A stretch of DNA of 64,000 bases from Pseudalkalibacillus sp052246725 (GCA_052246725.1 JBQQCL010000001.1); one strand, 5' to 3'. Shown: positions 42,973-50,147, counted from the first letter of the stretch. Notes: generated from the letters alone by a model not told the origin. Translations and numbers: made by a program.

Positions 42973-45900
42973 TTATTCTTTCATCAGTGTGAAGGTGATG
43001 TCTTTGGTGTTTTTGTCGATTGCGCCGGCGTCGTTGTTGAAGATTTCTGATTTATTCTCTTCTGTCGGTTCGATGTGGATGTCAAGTACATTCTCTCCTT
43101 CAGAAAGATCGACTTCGTGGTTCCAACTCATATCCTCATTAACTGTTACCTGTTCACCATTGATGGTGAGCATACCTTCCTTAATCGCATTTCCGCTTAA
43201 TACGACACGATTATCCGTTACTATTTGTCCATCTGCATGTGAGGTGATGACAAGCGGCTGGTCGATCCATCGCAGAATCGTATCTTCCACCACCATTTTG
43301 TTATTGCCCTGGTTTTCGACTATGACTTTCATGTCTGTACCTGGTGCACCATAGCCATAATAACTGATATCATCGTCTGTCGAGTCATCTGGGGTATGGT
43401 CAGCAAGTCCTTCTTGGTCCCAGGAATTGCCCTTCGCGTATTTATACGTCAATACTTCACCGACTTGCATGTCAACTGTATATTCCCAATCGGGGGTCAC
43501 CGCGCCATTACGGCTCATTTCCCACGCGCTTGTATTCCAGCCATTCAAGCTGTTTGGCATCGTAATTTTCGTATCAAGCGGTGTATAATCCGGTGCGTTC
43601 ACTTTGAACGTCACTTCTACCATGACGATATCTGGTGTGACCGCCACAGCGTTGGATTCCTTGAAATTCCCGTGCTGATCATAGACGCGAACGACATAGG
43701 AATACTCCTTGCCATTTTCGACACTCAGATCTTGATAACTGACCGCTTCCGGATCCCAAATTTTATCAATCACAGCACCATCCCGTAAAATCGCGATCAT
43801 GTAAGGATCATCAGGATTTGCTAAACTCCAGTTCAAATTGACCTGACCAGATTCCTGTGTCGGTTGCTCCAAATTGACCGAATCAACCGGCGACGTTTCA
43901 TCTTCTGATTTCGTGATGGTTACCGATTGTTCCTCAGAATAAACCCAATTTCGTCCAAGGTCCGTCGTAAAGGCATAGCGGTATTGATAGTCACCGACTT
44001 CTAATGGTAAAAACTCTGCTGAAAAGGTATTCGCCCCATCATCTTGCCCAGCATAACGAGCCTCAATCATTTCCCACTCTTCAGAACCAGGAGAGCGTAC
44101 TTGCAATTGAGCTTGCAGTCCTTCAACGAGATCATCAGCTGAAAAATCACCTACTGAAATGTTCGATTCAACCCTCTTCGGTTCAGCTAAATTAAGCACA
44201 GAAGATTCAAGCTCCGTTACCCCATTGATTGTATAAGAACCTTCAGTTAATGGAATATGTGGAATCACCTCTTCAGTCGTAGTTTTAACCGATTCATTCC
44301 CTTGTTGATCGACAGCAGTTACCGCAAAATAGTACTTCCTCCCGTTATCAAGTCCGTCGATTTTAACCGAAGTATCTGTTGTGGTTTCAACCTTCTGATA
44401 AAGAGCCCCTTCAATATTCGTCATATACACATTGTATTGTCCTGCTTTTCCAGACCAGGAAAGGATGGCCTCTCTTACACCCTCCTCAGCTTTCATATCA
44501 TTGACTGACGCAGGTGGTTTAACCTTCGCATTTTTAGAGACAAGCATTTGACCGCTCATCGCCGGAATCGTCAATGTCACTTTTCCATTTTCAACTTTTA
44601 CTACATTCTTTTCCGAAAGCTGATCTTTAAAATCAACCCCATTAAGAGCGAAGTTTTTCACATCCACTTCGACTGTCTTCTCTTCATTTCCGCGGTTGAT
44701 CGCCACAAGCCCAGCCTTTTCATCAAGACTTCGACCATAGACAAATACATCTCCTTCGGTGTGAAGGTTCTGCAGATCACCATGCGCAAAAAGGTCCTGA
44801 TGCTGCTCGCGGATTTCACCGAGTTTCTGATAATGCTTGATCAGCTCCTCATTCTCTCCACCCCATGGGTATGTCCGCCTGTCATCCGGATCCTTGGAGC
44901 CAGTCAGTCCTGCTTCATCACCGTAATAAACCGTCGGCGCACCAGGGTATCCGAACTGGAAAATTGCCGCCAGCTTCAAACGCTTAACACCCAGCTCATG
45001 GTCATAATTTGCATCAAATTCCGCCCGTTCAGCATTCTCAGATCCATTTCCGAGCAAAAAGACTGCTCGAGCTGTGTCGTGTGAACCCATTAAGTTCATC
45101 AAGTTGTAAAATGCCTCTCTAGGGTAGTCTTCCTGGATAGCGTTTAGCTGTCCGGCTGCATCCCCAGCATTCCCGTTCCGTAAGTAATCAAGCATCGCAC
45201 CACGGAATCTGTAGTTCATCACTGAATCGTAGAGATCACCAAGGAAGTACTTGGACGCATCATCCCAGATTTCACCGAGAATCAACGGATCATCCTTTGT
45301 TTTTGTTTTCGTATCTTTAATCTCGGTACGGAACTCTCTCCAAAACTCTGGATCTACTTCATTGGCAACATCCAAACGCCAACCGGACCCGCCTCGCTTC
45401 AACCAGGATTTTGAAACGGAGTCTTTATCGTACATGATATAATCCGCAAACTGTTCATTATTCAGTTCAGAATCATAAGGTACGGCATCTCCAGGGACTG
45501 ATGCAATTTCTGGCAGACTATCAAATCCCCACCAGGCCTGGTAGTCATAGCGTTCATTCGGGGTCCCTTCTTCCACTTTATTATTCTCGATATTGAACCA
45601 ATTATGGAACCCATACTCACTGAACCCCTGTCCTTCAGCAAGAAATTCTTCCTCAGCTTTGGTCTTTGCCTCTTCCTTCGTCAAACCATCGTTATTCATA
45701 TAATCATAGATTCGTGCCCAATACTCATAAGCGCCGACCGTCTCATATTTTCCATAACGGTCAAAATAAATCGAGTCATCTCCCACATGGTTGAACACGC
45801 CATCTAGAATGAGGTGCATATCCCGTTTCTTCAATTCATGCGTGAACTTCTTGAACTCCTTCGGTGAACCGAACATCGGATCGACCGCTTTAAAATCCGT

Positions 45901-47316
45901 CGCATCATATTTATGGTTCGAAGCCGCATGCGCAACCGGATTGAGGTAGATCGTATTTACACCGAGTGACTGGATGTAATCAAGCTTTTCATGAATTCCT
46001 TTGATGTCTCCTCCAAAGAAATCGTTACTCCAGATCCCGTCTCCCTCATAGTCTGAATTATTTTCAAGCCTCGGATTATCAGGAAGCTCTTCCCATTCCT
46101 GATGCTCGATCGGCTCATCGCCACGTGCATGTTCTTTTGCATCGTCGTTTTCTGAATTACCGTTATAAAAGCGGTCAGGAAAAATCTGATAGACAACCGC
46201 TTCCTTCATCCAGTCAGGTGTTTTATACCCAGGTTCATAGACGGTCAGTTGGAAGAAATCGAGTACGTTATCACCAGCACGGCCCGTATGTCCCTGAGTT
46301 GTATCTTCACCGTATTCTTTTGAGGTTTTTCCATCTATAGCAATGAATTTATACCCGTAGACGCCTTTTTCCTCAGGAGTGAACGTCGCTTCCCAGTATT
46401 CTCGCTCCCCTTTTCCCTCGACTTCTGTCCAGCCGATCTTCACCATCTTGATCAGCTTTGAATTTCCAGCTGTCTGATTTTTTAAAAGAAGGTTGGCTTC
46501 TGTCAAGTCGCCTTTTTCAGCTTCAAATCGCAGTTTCACTTCTTTTCCGGTTTCAATCGCTCCGAATGGCTTTCGGTACAGCTCATCCCACGTATCGTGA
46601 TAGAGCTTGTCAGCTTTTATGATGCCATCCGGACCGGAAGTTTGGTTGCTCGTCGTCACTTCCTTCGTTTCGTGGTTATAAAAGAAGGTCACCTCTTGAT
46701 CATGTGTCACATTCAATTTGAAGTTTTCGCCGGGGTAGTCTTCTCCCCATTCATTTCCGAGCACGACTTTGAACTCGTAGCTTCCTGCTGGAACATTAGC
46801 TGTGTATTCGTAGCTATTATCGTGGTTTTCATCCTCTAAAATCGCAGTCGAAGTTTCAGGTGACCAGTCACTTCCAGCGTCGATAGCTGATTGGATTGTT
46901 CCTGCCAGACGTGGTAATCGACCCTCGGTCATGATGGTCGTCACATGCGTCTCGTCATTGTAGACAAAAAGAACTTCTTTTTCATCTTCTAGTGTAAAAG
47001 ACATGTTTTGACCGCCAGCTTCGCCATCAGCTCCGTAATTTTCATCCCAGCTTCCGTTGATGGCAACTTTATATTCATAGGTGCCTGGAGATAACGTCTT
47101 TTTCAAATAATACTTCCCGTTTTCCGCATCCGTCATCTTCAACTCGTCAGATGCTGGGTTCCAATATGTATCATCCCCCTCTTCCCCAAAGCTACCTACT
47201 AACCGCACTGTCCGTTCTTCGGCATCAGCGTTAGAAGGCTGTAACCCTGAAAAGATCTGCATGGTCAAAAGAAACACCATACACCACAAAAAAGTCTTTG
47301 AACGTCTTATTCTCAC
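42973..47316 (-). CDS. Secreted multidomain amylopullulanase (GH13)
   Basis: A 1447-residue exported glycoside hydrolase. Signal peptide about 1-33; two pullulanase X25-type modules (about 34-135 and 140-240, SFGEEGDDTYWNPASDELK and SPETSTAILEDENHDNSYE); an N-terminal neopullulanase-like domain; GH13 barrel about 375-790 with LDGVFNHVGD (about 504), nucleophile GWRLDVANEV (645), acid/base ILGEIWDDA (680) and MGSHDTAR (742); then fibronectin III-like and carbohydrate-binding modules to the end. It degrades alpha-glucans outside the cell. The GTG at 47316 follows AAAGGGG; the ATG at 47415 would sit upstream of the likely transcription start. Confidence 0.9.
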   Translation of the reverse strand: MRIRRSKTFLWCMVFLLTMQIFSGLQPSNADAEERTVRLVGSFGEEGDDTYWNPASDELKMTDAENGKYYLKKTLSPGTYEYKVAINGSWDENYGADGEAGGQNMSFTLEDEKEVLFVYNDETHVTTIMTEGRLPRLAGTIQSAIDAGSDWSPETSTAILEDENHDNSYEYTANVPAGSYEFKVVLGNEWGEDYPGENFKLNVTHDQEVTFFYNHETKEVTTSNQTSGPDGIIKADKLYHDTWDELYRKPFGAIETGKEVKLRFEAEKGDLTEANLLLKNQTAGNSKLIKMVKIGWTEVEGKGEREYWEATFTPEEKGVYGYKFIAIDGKTSKEYGEDTTQGHTGRAGDNVLDFFQLTVYEPGYKTPDWMKEAVVYQIFPDRFYNGNSENDDAKEHARGDEPIEHQEWEELPDNPRLENNSDYEGDGIWSNDFFGGDIKGIHEKLDYIQSLGVNTIYLNPVAHAASNHKYDATDFKAVDPMFGSPKEFKKFTHELKKRDMHLILDGVFNHVGDDSIYFDRYGKYETVGAYEYWARIYDYMNNDGLTKEEAKTKAEEEFLAEGQGFSEYGFHNWFNIENNKVEEGTPNERYDYQAWWGFDSLPEIASVPGDAVPYDSELNNEQFADYIMYDKDSVSKSWLKRGGSGWRLDVANEVDPEFWREFRTEIKDTKTKTKDDPLILGEIWDDASKYFLGDLYDSVMNYRFRGAMLDYLRNGNAGDAAGQLNAIQEDYPREAFYNLMNLMGSHDTARAVFLLGNGSENAERAEFDANYDHELGVKRLKLAAIFQFGYPGAPTVYYGDEAGLTGSKDPDDRRTYPWGGENEELIKHYQKLGEIREQHQDLFAHGDLQNLHTEGDVFVYGRSLDEKAGLVAINRGNEEKTVEVDVKNFALNGVDFKDQLSEKNVVKVENGKVTLTIPAMSGQMLVSKNAKVKPPASVNDMKAEEGVREAILSWSGKAGQYNVYMTNIEGALYQKVETTTDTSVKIDGLDNGRKYYFAVTAVDQQGNESVKTTTEEVIPHIPLTEGSYTINGVTELESSVLNLAEPKRVESNISVGDFSADDLVEGLQAQLQVRSPGSEEWEMIEARYAGQDDGANTFSAEFLPLEVGDYQYRYAFTTDLGRNWVYSEEQSVTITKSEDETSPVDSVNLEQPTQESGQVNLNWSLANPDDPYMIAILRDGAVIDKIWDPEAVSYQDLSVENGKEYSYVVRVYDQHGNFKESNAVAVTPDIVMVEVTFKVNAPDYTPLDTKITMPNSLNGWNTSAWEMSRNGAVTPDWEYTVDMQVGEVLTYKYAKGNSWDQEGLADHTPDDSTDDDISYYGYGAPGTDMKVIVENQGNNKMVVEDTILRWIDQPLVITSHADGQIVTDNRVVLSGNAIKEGMLTINGEQVTVNEDMSWNHEVDLSEGENVLDIHIEPTEENKSEIFNNDAGAIDKNTKDITFTLMKE

Positions 47317-47350
47317 AATCGTACCCCTTTCAATTGATTTTTCGAATAGT

Positions 47351-47368
47351 TGTGCAAACGTTTTCACA
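47351..47368 (-). promoter_or_regulatory. LacI-type operator 1 (CcpA/MalR-like)
   Basis: TGTGCAAACGTTTTCACA is a near-perfect palindrome around the central CG. It fits cre/MalR-type sites with one mismatch and lies in the 5' leader of the pullulanase gene. Confidence 0.65.
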
Positions 47369-47398
47369 ATTTCGTAAAAAGAATGGTTGCTATCAACT

Positions 47399-47424
47399 TG
47401 CGCAACCGTTTTCATTCTATTATA
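47399..47424 (-). promoter_or_regulatory. Pullulanase promoter -10 with LacI-type operator 2
   Basis: On the minus strand TGTATAAT (-10 TATAAT at 47419-47424) is followed 4 nt later by TGAAAACGGTTGCGCA (47399-47414), a second LacI-type site over the transcription start. Together with operator 1 this suggests carbon-source control. Confidence 0.6.
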
Positions 47425-47465
47425 CAGAATGTTGAAAATACTTTATATGGGACAAATTACATAAA

Positions 47466-47513
47466 TAAAGAATACCTGGTAAAGCCAATCCTTAGGCGCT
47501 GGCTAAGTCTTAG
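47466..47513 (+). repeat. Family B repeat, copy 7 (left half only)
   Basis: TAAAGAATACCTGGTAAAGC to CTAAGTCTTAGT; the right half is missing and a different repeat follows. Confidence 0.7.
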
Positions 47514-47652
47514 TGAAACGGGGAATATACGAGACTCCTACGGGGAACAACGAGTCAGGTGAGACCCCGCAGTGAGGAACGAACGAGGAGGCTTTCGGAT
47601 CGCCTGTGGAATGCGAGTATATTAAAAACCACAATCTTTACAAAAGAGCCAA
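47514..47652 (+). repeat. Family A-related repeat
   Basis: GAGACTCCTACGGGGAACAA, GTGAGACCCCGCAGTGAGGA and GTGGAATGCGAGTATATTAA, ending CAATCTTTACAAAAGAGCC. It has the same general plan as family A (sense of GAGACTCCTGCGGGATCAG and the terminal AAAAGAGCC) but divergent sequence. Fills the gap upstream of the pullulanase promoter. Confidence 0.55.
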
Positions 47653-47654
47653 AG

Positions 47655-47682
47655 AAAAAAGGATGCCCACCAGGCACCCTTT
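47655..47682 (-). terminator. Terminator of the Cys-rich small protein genes
   Basis: On the minus strand GGGTGCC pairs with GGCATCC, followed by TTTTTTC. Confidence 0.75.
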
Positions 47683-47692
47683 TCGTCATTAA

Positions 47693-47860
47693 TTAGCAAC
47701 AAGTATCTGCTTCTTTCTCTGATCCGCAATATGTTTCCTCTTCCGAACTTCCACAGCAAGAGTCGTTTTCCTCAACTGATACTTCCTTGATTTCAACTCC
47801 ACAGCAGTCGTTTTCTTTCTCTTTTCCACTACCAGATACCTTTTTGATAAATTGAATCAT
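47693..47860 (-). CDS. Small Cys-rich protein (55 aa), putative metal(loid) binder
   Basis: Seven Cys in the last 37 residues, mostly as vicinal pairs: NDCCGVEIKEV, NDSCCGSSEEE, TYCGSE and a C-terminal DTCC, in a strongly acidic context, after a short basic helix (IQFIKKVSGSGKEKE). Vicinal Cys pairs favour As(III)/Sb(III) or soft metals. The ATG at 47860 has GGAG 9 nt upstream. An ATCAA-N6-TTGAT operator (47877) lies just before it. Not recognised as a named family; it shares the operon and regulator with 47908 and the permease 48664. Confidence 0.75.
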   Translation of the reverse strand: MIQFIKKVSGSGKEKENDCCGVEIKEVSVEENDSCCGSSEEETYCGSEKEADTCC

Positions 47861-47876
47861 GCTATTCATCTCCTTA

Positions 47877-47892
47877 ATCAATTTTTATTGAT
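47877..47892 (-). promoter_or_regulatory. ArsR-type operator box 1
   Basis: ATCAATTTTTATTGAT, a palindrome of the form ATCAA-N6-TTGAT, between the two Cys-rich genes and 16 nt upstream of the second start. Confidence 0.75.
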
Positions 47893-47907
47893 ATTAAAGC
47901 CAAAAAA

Positions 47908-48102
47908 TTAGCAACAAGCACATTCATAATTACATTCTGAGCGAGACTCCAAAGTTGTTTTTGGAGAAATGAATCTGGAATACAGTTCTTTCAACTTGAA
48001 CCACGCTGTTTTTTTCTCGGATGTTTCAACCCTTGGCAAGCTTTTGTTCAGTTGTTCCTTTCGATACTTCACTTCTGTTTCGATTGAATAGAAATCGAAC
48101 AT
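47908..48102 (-). CDS. Small protein with C-terminal Cys cluster (64 aa)
   Basis: A basic, helical N-terminal two-thirds (FDFYSIETEVKYRKEQLNKS) ends in SECNYECACC, four Cys in the last eight residues. Such a tail could bind As(III) or another thiophilic ion, or hand it to the permease. RBS GGAGG is 8 nt before the ATG. It is transcribed from a SigA-like promoter overlapped by two ATCAA-N6-TTGAT boxes, divergently from the ArsR-type gene. Not recognised. Confidence 0.75.
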   Translation of the reverse strand: MFDFYSIETEVKYRKEQLNKSLPRVETSEKKTAWFKLKELYSRFISPKTTLESRSECNYECACC

Positions 48103-48119
48103 TTTTAAGTCCTCCCTAA

Positions 48120-48135
48120 ATCAAATTTTATTGAT
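48120..48135 (-). promoter_or_regulatory. ArsR-type operator box 2
   Basis: ATCAAATTTTATTGAT, just downstream of the minus-strand -10 (48143-48148), where a repressor would block initiation. Confidence 0.8.
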
Positions 48136-48142
48136 TAATTAG

Positions 48143-48171
48143 ATTATATTCTCGTGGTTTCTATTTTGCAA
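48143..48171 (-). promoter_or_regulatory. SigA promoter of the Cys-rich protein operon
   Basis: On the minus strand TTGCAA (48166-48171) and TATAAT (48143-48148) with a 17 nt spacer. Bracketed by operator boxes 2 and 3. Confidence 0.8.
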
Positions 48172-48178
48172 CCATAAA

Positions 48179-48194
48179 ATCAATTTTTTTTGAT
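48179..48194. promoter_or_regulatory. ArsR-type operator box 3
   Basis: ATCAATTTTTTTTGAT, between the two divergent promoters. Confidence 0.8.
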
Positions 48195-48201
48195 TTAATG
48201 A

Positions 48202-48230
48202 TTGCATTTCTACTTTCTCCATAATATACT
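48202..48230 (+). promoter_or_regulatory. SigA promoter of the ArsR-type gene
   Basis: TTGCAT (48202-48207) and TATACT (48225-48230) with a 17 nt spacer; operator box 4 follows at the expected transcription start. Confidence 0.8.
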
Positions 48231-48237
48231 GTGATTA

Positions 48238-48253
48238 ATCAAACTTTTTTGAT
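48238..48253 (+). promoter_or_regulatory. ArsR-type operator box 4
   Basis: ATCAAACTTTTTTGAT, at the start region of the arsR-type gene, consistent with autorepression. Confidence 0.8.
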
Positions 48254-48267
48254 CGAGGTGATTGAAT

Positions 48268-48588
48268 ATGAAACAAATCGAACTCGTAGATGAATCCCTT
48301 CCTCGCACATTTGAAAGATATGAAGGCAAATTCAAAGCGATTGCTGACAAGAAAAGGCTCCAGTTGATGTACCTTCTTACCCAAAAAGGTGAAATCTGTG
48401 TCTGCGATCTTGTTGAAATGATGGAGATGCCACAATCGAAACTCTCCTATCATCTAAAAATTTTGCTGGATGCCGGGATCATCACAAGAGAAACGCGCGG
48501 TACATGGAGTTACTATAAATTGAATCAAGATGAAGTGAACCACTTGCTTTCTGCTGAACTTTGCTGCTTATTCAGACCTTCTTGTTAA
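48268..48588 (+). CDS. ArsR-family metalloregulator
   Basis: A 106-residue ArsR/SmtB winged-helix repressor. DKKRLQLMYLLTQKGEICVC carries a C-V-C site at the ArsR alpha3 position; MPQSKLSYHLKILLDAGIIT is the recognition helix; the C-terminus LCCLFRPSC adds three Cys. The Cys set suggests As(III)/Sb(III) or a similar soft ligand. The ATG at 48268 has GAGGTG 7 nt upstream. It presumably binds the five ATCAA-N6-TTGAT boxes and so controls itself, the divergent Cys-rich genes and the downstream permease. Confidence 0.9.
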   Translation: MKQIELVDESLPRTFERYEGKFKAIADKKRLQLMYLLTQKGEICVCDLVEMMEMPQSKLSYHLKILLDAGIITRETRGTWSYYKLNQDEVNHLLSAELCCLFRPSC

Positions 48589-48604
48589 CAGAAGGTTTTC
48601 TTTT
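48577..48604 (+). terminator. Weak terminator after the arsR-type gene
   Basis: CCTTCT pairs with AGAAGG around TGTTAAC, followed by TTTTCTTTT. It includes the stop codon. The permease behind it has its own operator box. Confidence 0.55.
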
Positions 48605-48614
48605 CACCTTATTA

Positions 48615-48630
48615 ATCAAGATTTTTTGAT
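48615..48630 (+). promoter_or_regulatory. ArsR-type operator box 5
   Basis: ATCAAGATTTTTTGAT, 34 nt upstream of the permease start; marks the permease as a separately controlled member of the same regulon. Confidence 0.75.
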
Positions 48631-48663
48631 CTATAAAAAATAAAAATGAAAAGGATGATCCCC

Positions 48664-49530
48664 ATGTGGATGGAAACATTGAAAAGCTTTTTATGGATTG
48701 CGTTAGAATTGACCGTTCTATTCGTCGTCATCTCTTTTGTCATCAGCCTTCTCCAAGGCTATATCCCTTATGAAAAAATCGAAAAGAAGCTAGTAGGTAA
48801 AAACAAACTTCTAGCCGCTTTTTTCGCTTTGTTCTTCGCTTTCATTACACCATTTTGCTCATGCTCAACCATTCCTGTTGTTGTCAATATGCTGAAACAG
48901 AAACTTCCCTTCAACATCGTCATGATTTTCCTATTCGCCTCACCTGTCCTTGATCCAACAATTTTAACGATCATGGGTGTGATTCTCGGGTGGAAGGTTA
49001 CAATCATCTACACAGTATTAACGTCTGTATTCTCTGTGGTGATCGGATTCACCCTCGGGGCACTCGGTTTCGAAAGAGCAATCAAAAACGTTGTTATGTC
49101 AGGATATAATGAGAAAAACCAGAAATTCAATTTTAAGTTGGCATTTAAAGAAACATGGGATTTGATGAAAAGTGTGTATCCGTATTTACTTATTGGTGCG
49201 GGGATTGGGGCAGTCATTCATGGGACCGTTCCTACCGAGTGGATTTCAGATGCTTTTGGAAAAGACGCCTGGTGGCTCATCCCAATAGCAGCTATCGTCG
49301 GGGTTCCGCTCTACATCCGCTTATCGAGTATGATTCCAATTTCACAGATCCTGATTGCGAAGGGAATGGCGCTGGGACCAGTCATGGCGATGCTGATCAG
49401 CTCTGCAGGCGCAAGTCTTCCGGAAGTGATTTTACTTAAATCGATCTTCAAGAAAGAACTTGTCATCACTTTCGTACTCTCCGTCATTACAATGTCAACG
49501 ATTTCAGGATTTGTGTTTTATCTTATTTGA
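48664..49530 (+). CDS. ArsP/DUF318 (YraQ-like) permease
   Basis: A 288-residue membrane protein with about eight segments. The central FAFITPFCSCSTIPVVVNML carries the T-P-F-C-S-C-S motif of the DUF318/ArsP family, and SPVLDPTILTIMGV and SSAGASLPEVILLKSIF are also typical. ArsP proteins export trivalent organoarsenicals; other DUF318 members have unknown substrates. The ATG at 48664 has AAGG 9 nt upstream. Regulated with the Cys-rich genes through box 5. Confidence 0.85.
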   Translation: MWMETLKSFLWIALELTVLFVVISFVISLLQGYIPYEKIEKKLVGKNKLLAAFFALFFAFITPFCSCSTIPVVVNMLKQKLPFNIVMIFLFASPVLDPTILTIMGVILGWKVTIIYTVLTSVFSVVIGFTLGALGFERAIKNVVMSGYNEKNQKFNFKLAFKETWDLMKSVYPYLLIGAGIGAVIHGTVPTEWISDAFGKDAWWLIPIAAIVGVPLYIRLSSMIPISQILIAKGMALGPVMAMLISSAGASLPEVILLKSIFKKELVITFVLSVITMSTISGFVFYLI

Positions 49531-49566
49531 TGAGGGTAGGGACTAGTTGAGCGGTTTGTTGGTGGA

Positions 49567-49770
49567 TTGAGCAAAACCGGGTGCAGGTGGAGCAATTTGT
49601 CTCTGAATTGAGTAACTTTGCCTCTGGATCAAGCAACTTTGTCTATAAATTGAGCAATTGTACCCTAAGCTTGAGCAATACAGCCTTAGCTTGAGCAATT
49701 CTGCTTTCATCTTGAGCAATTTCAGCCTTAGCTTGAGCAATTCTTGCTTAACCTTGAGAAATACACTACT
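49567..49770. repeat. TTGAGCAAT tandem array (10 units, 20-21 nt)
   Basis: Units start at 49567, 49588, 49608, 49629, 49650, 49671, 49691, 49712, 49733 and 49754 (spacings 21, 20, 21, 21, 21, 20, 21, 21, 21). The best unit is TTGAGCAATTTCAGCCTTAGC. It lies in the gap between the ArsP-like gene and the ars operon terminator. The 20 nt steps break any reading frame, so it is not coding. The period equals two DNA turns. Confidence 0.85.
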
Positions 49771-49819
49771 TTAGTACTACCAATACAGCACCCAAATTTG
49801 AAATTGCCTATAAAATAGA

Positions 49820-49857
49820 AAAGACCGATCTCCACACAATGGAAATCGGTCCTTTTT
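49820..49857 (-). terminator. Terminator of the ars operon
   Basis: On the minus strand GACCGATTTCC pairs with GGAGATCGGTC around ATTGTGT, followed by TTTTC. It begins 9 nt after the stop of the HesB-like gene. Confidence 0.88.
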
Positions 49858-49865
49858 CATCTTCA

Positions 49866-50147
49866 TTAACAGCATTCATCTTGACCAAGGAATACCAAAC
49901 CTGCTCCTTGAGTTGTTTGCTGAAAATCTACTGTGATATCTTCAGTCATTGAGACAATCCGCTCATCAATCGAGACACGGATGCCATTCAATTCCTCAAC
50001 TTTATCATTCTCTTGAGGCTCATCCAGAGCCATTCCCAATTTGGGACCGCCTCAGCCCATGCCTGCAAAATAGATGCGGATCCCTTTTGCATCATGCTGA
50101 TGGAGGATGCCCTCGATCGCTTGTTTTGCGGTATCTGTAATTTGCAT
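49866..50147 (-). CDS. HesB/IscA-like protein with in-frame TGA: candidate selenoprotein (or nonsense mutant)
   Basis: A 93-residue frame read QITDTAKQAIEGILHQHDAK, then GIRIYFAGMG-[TGA, codon 32]-GGPKLGMALDEP, and a C-terminus GLVFLGQDECC. In HesB/IscA-like proteins the TGA position is the conserved Cys of the M-G-C-G-G-P motif, and HesB-like proteins are a described prokaryotic selenoprotein family. RBS AAGGAAG is 6 nt before the ATG, codons on both sides are intact, and an operon terminator follows. A hairpin at 50017-50031 fits a bacterial SECIS. It is the last gene of arsR-B-C-I. Whether Sec is inserted depends on selA/B/C/D elsewhere in the genome, which I cannot see. If absent, this is a pseudogene. 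Confidence 0.75.
50014..50054 (-). promoter_or_regulatory. Candidate bacterial SECIS element
   Basis: On the minus strand the upper hairpin GGCUC-UGGAU-GAGCC (50031 to 50017) has a 5 bp stem and a 5 nt loop with G at the second position; the loop begins 25 nt after the UGA (50054-50052). Alternative longer pairing UGAGGC (starting at the UGA) with GCCUCA (50019-50014) and UCCCA/UGGGA inside is also possible. Spacing and loop G agree with the known bacterial SECIS pattern as I recall it (loop about 16-37 nt from UGA). Confidence 0.6.

Noticed and set aside
49543..49740. Minus-strand open frame rich in Leu-Lys across the TTGAGCAAT array
   Set aside because: It is created by the tandem DNA repeat; two 20 nt steps shift the repeat phase, there is no RBS and no family resemblance.
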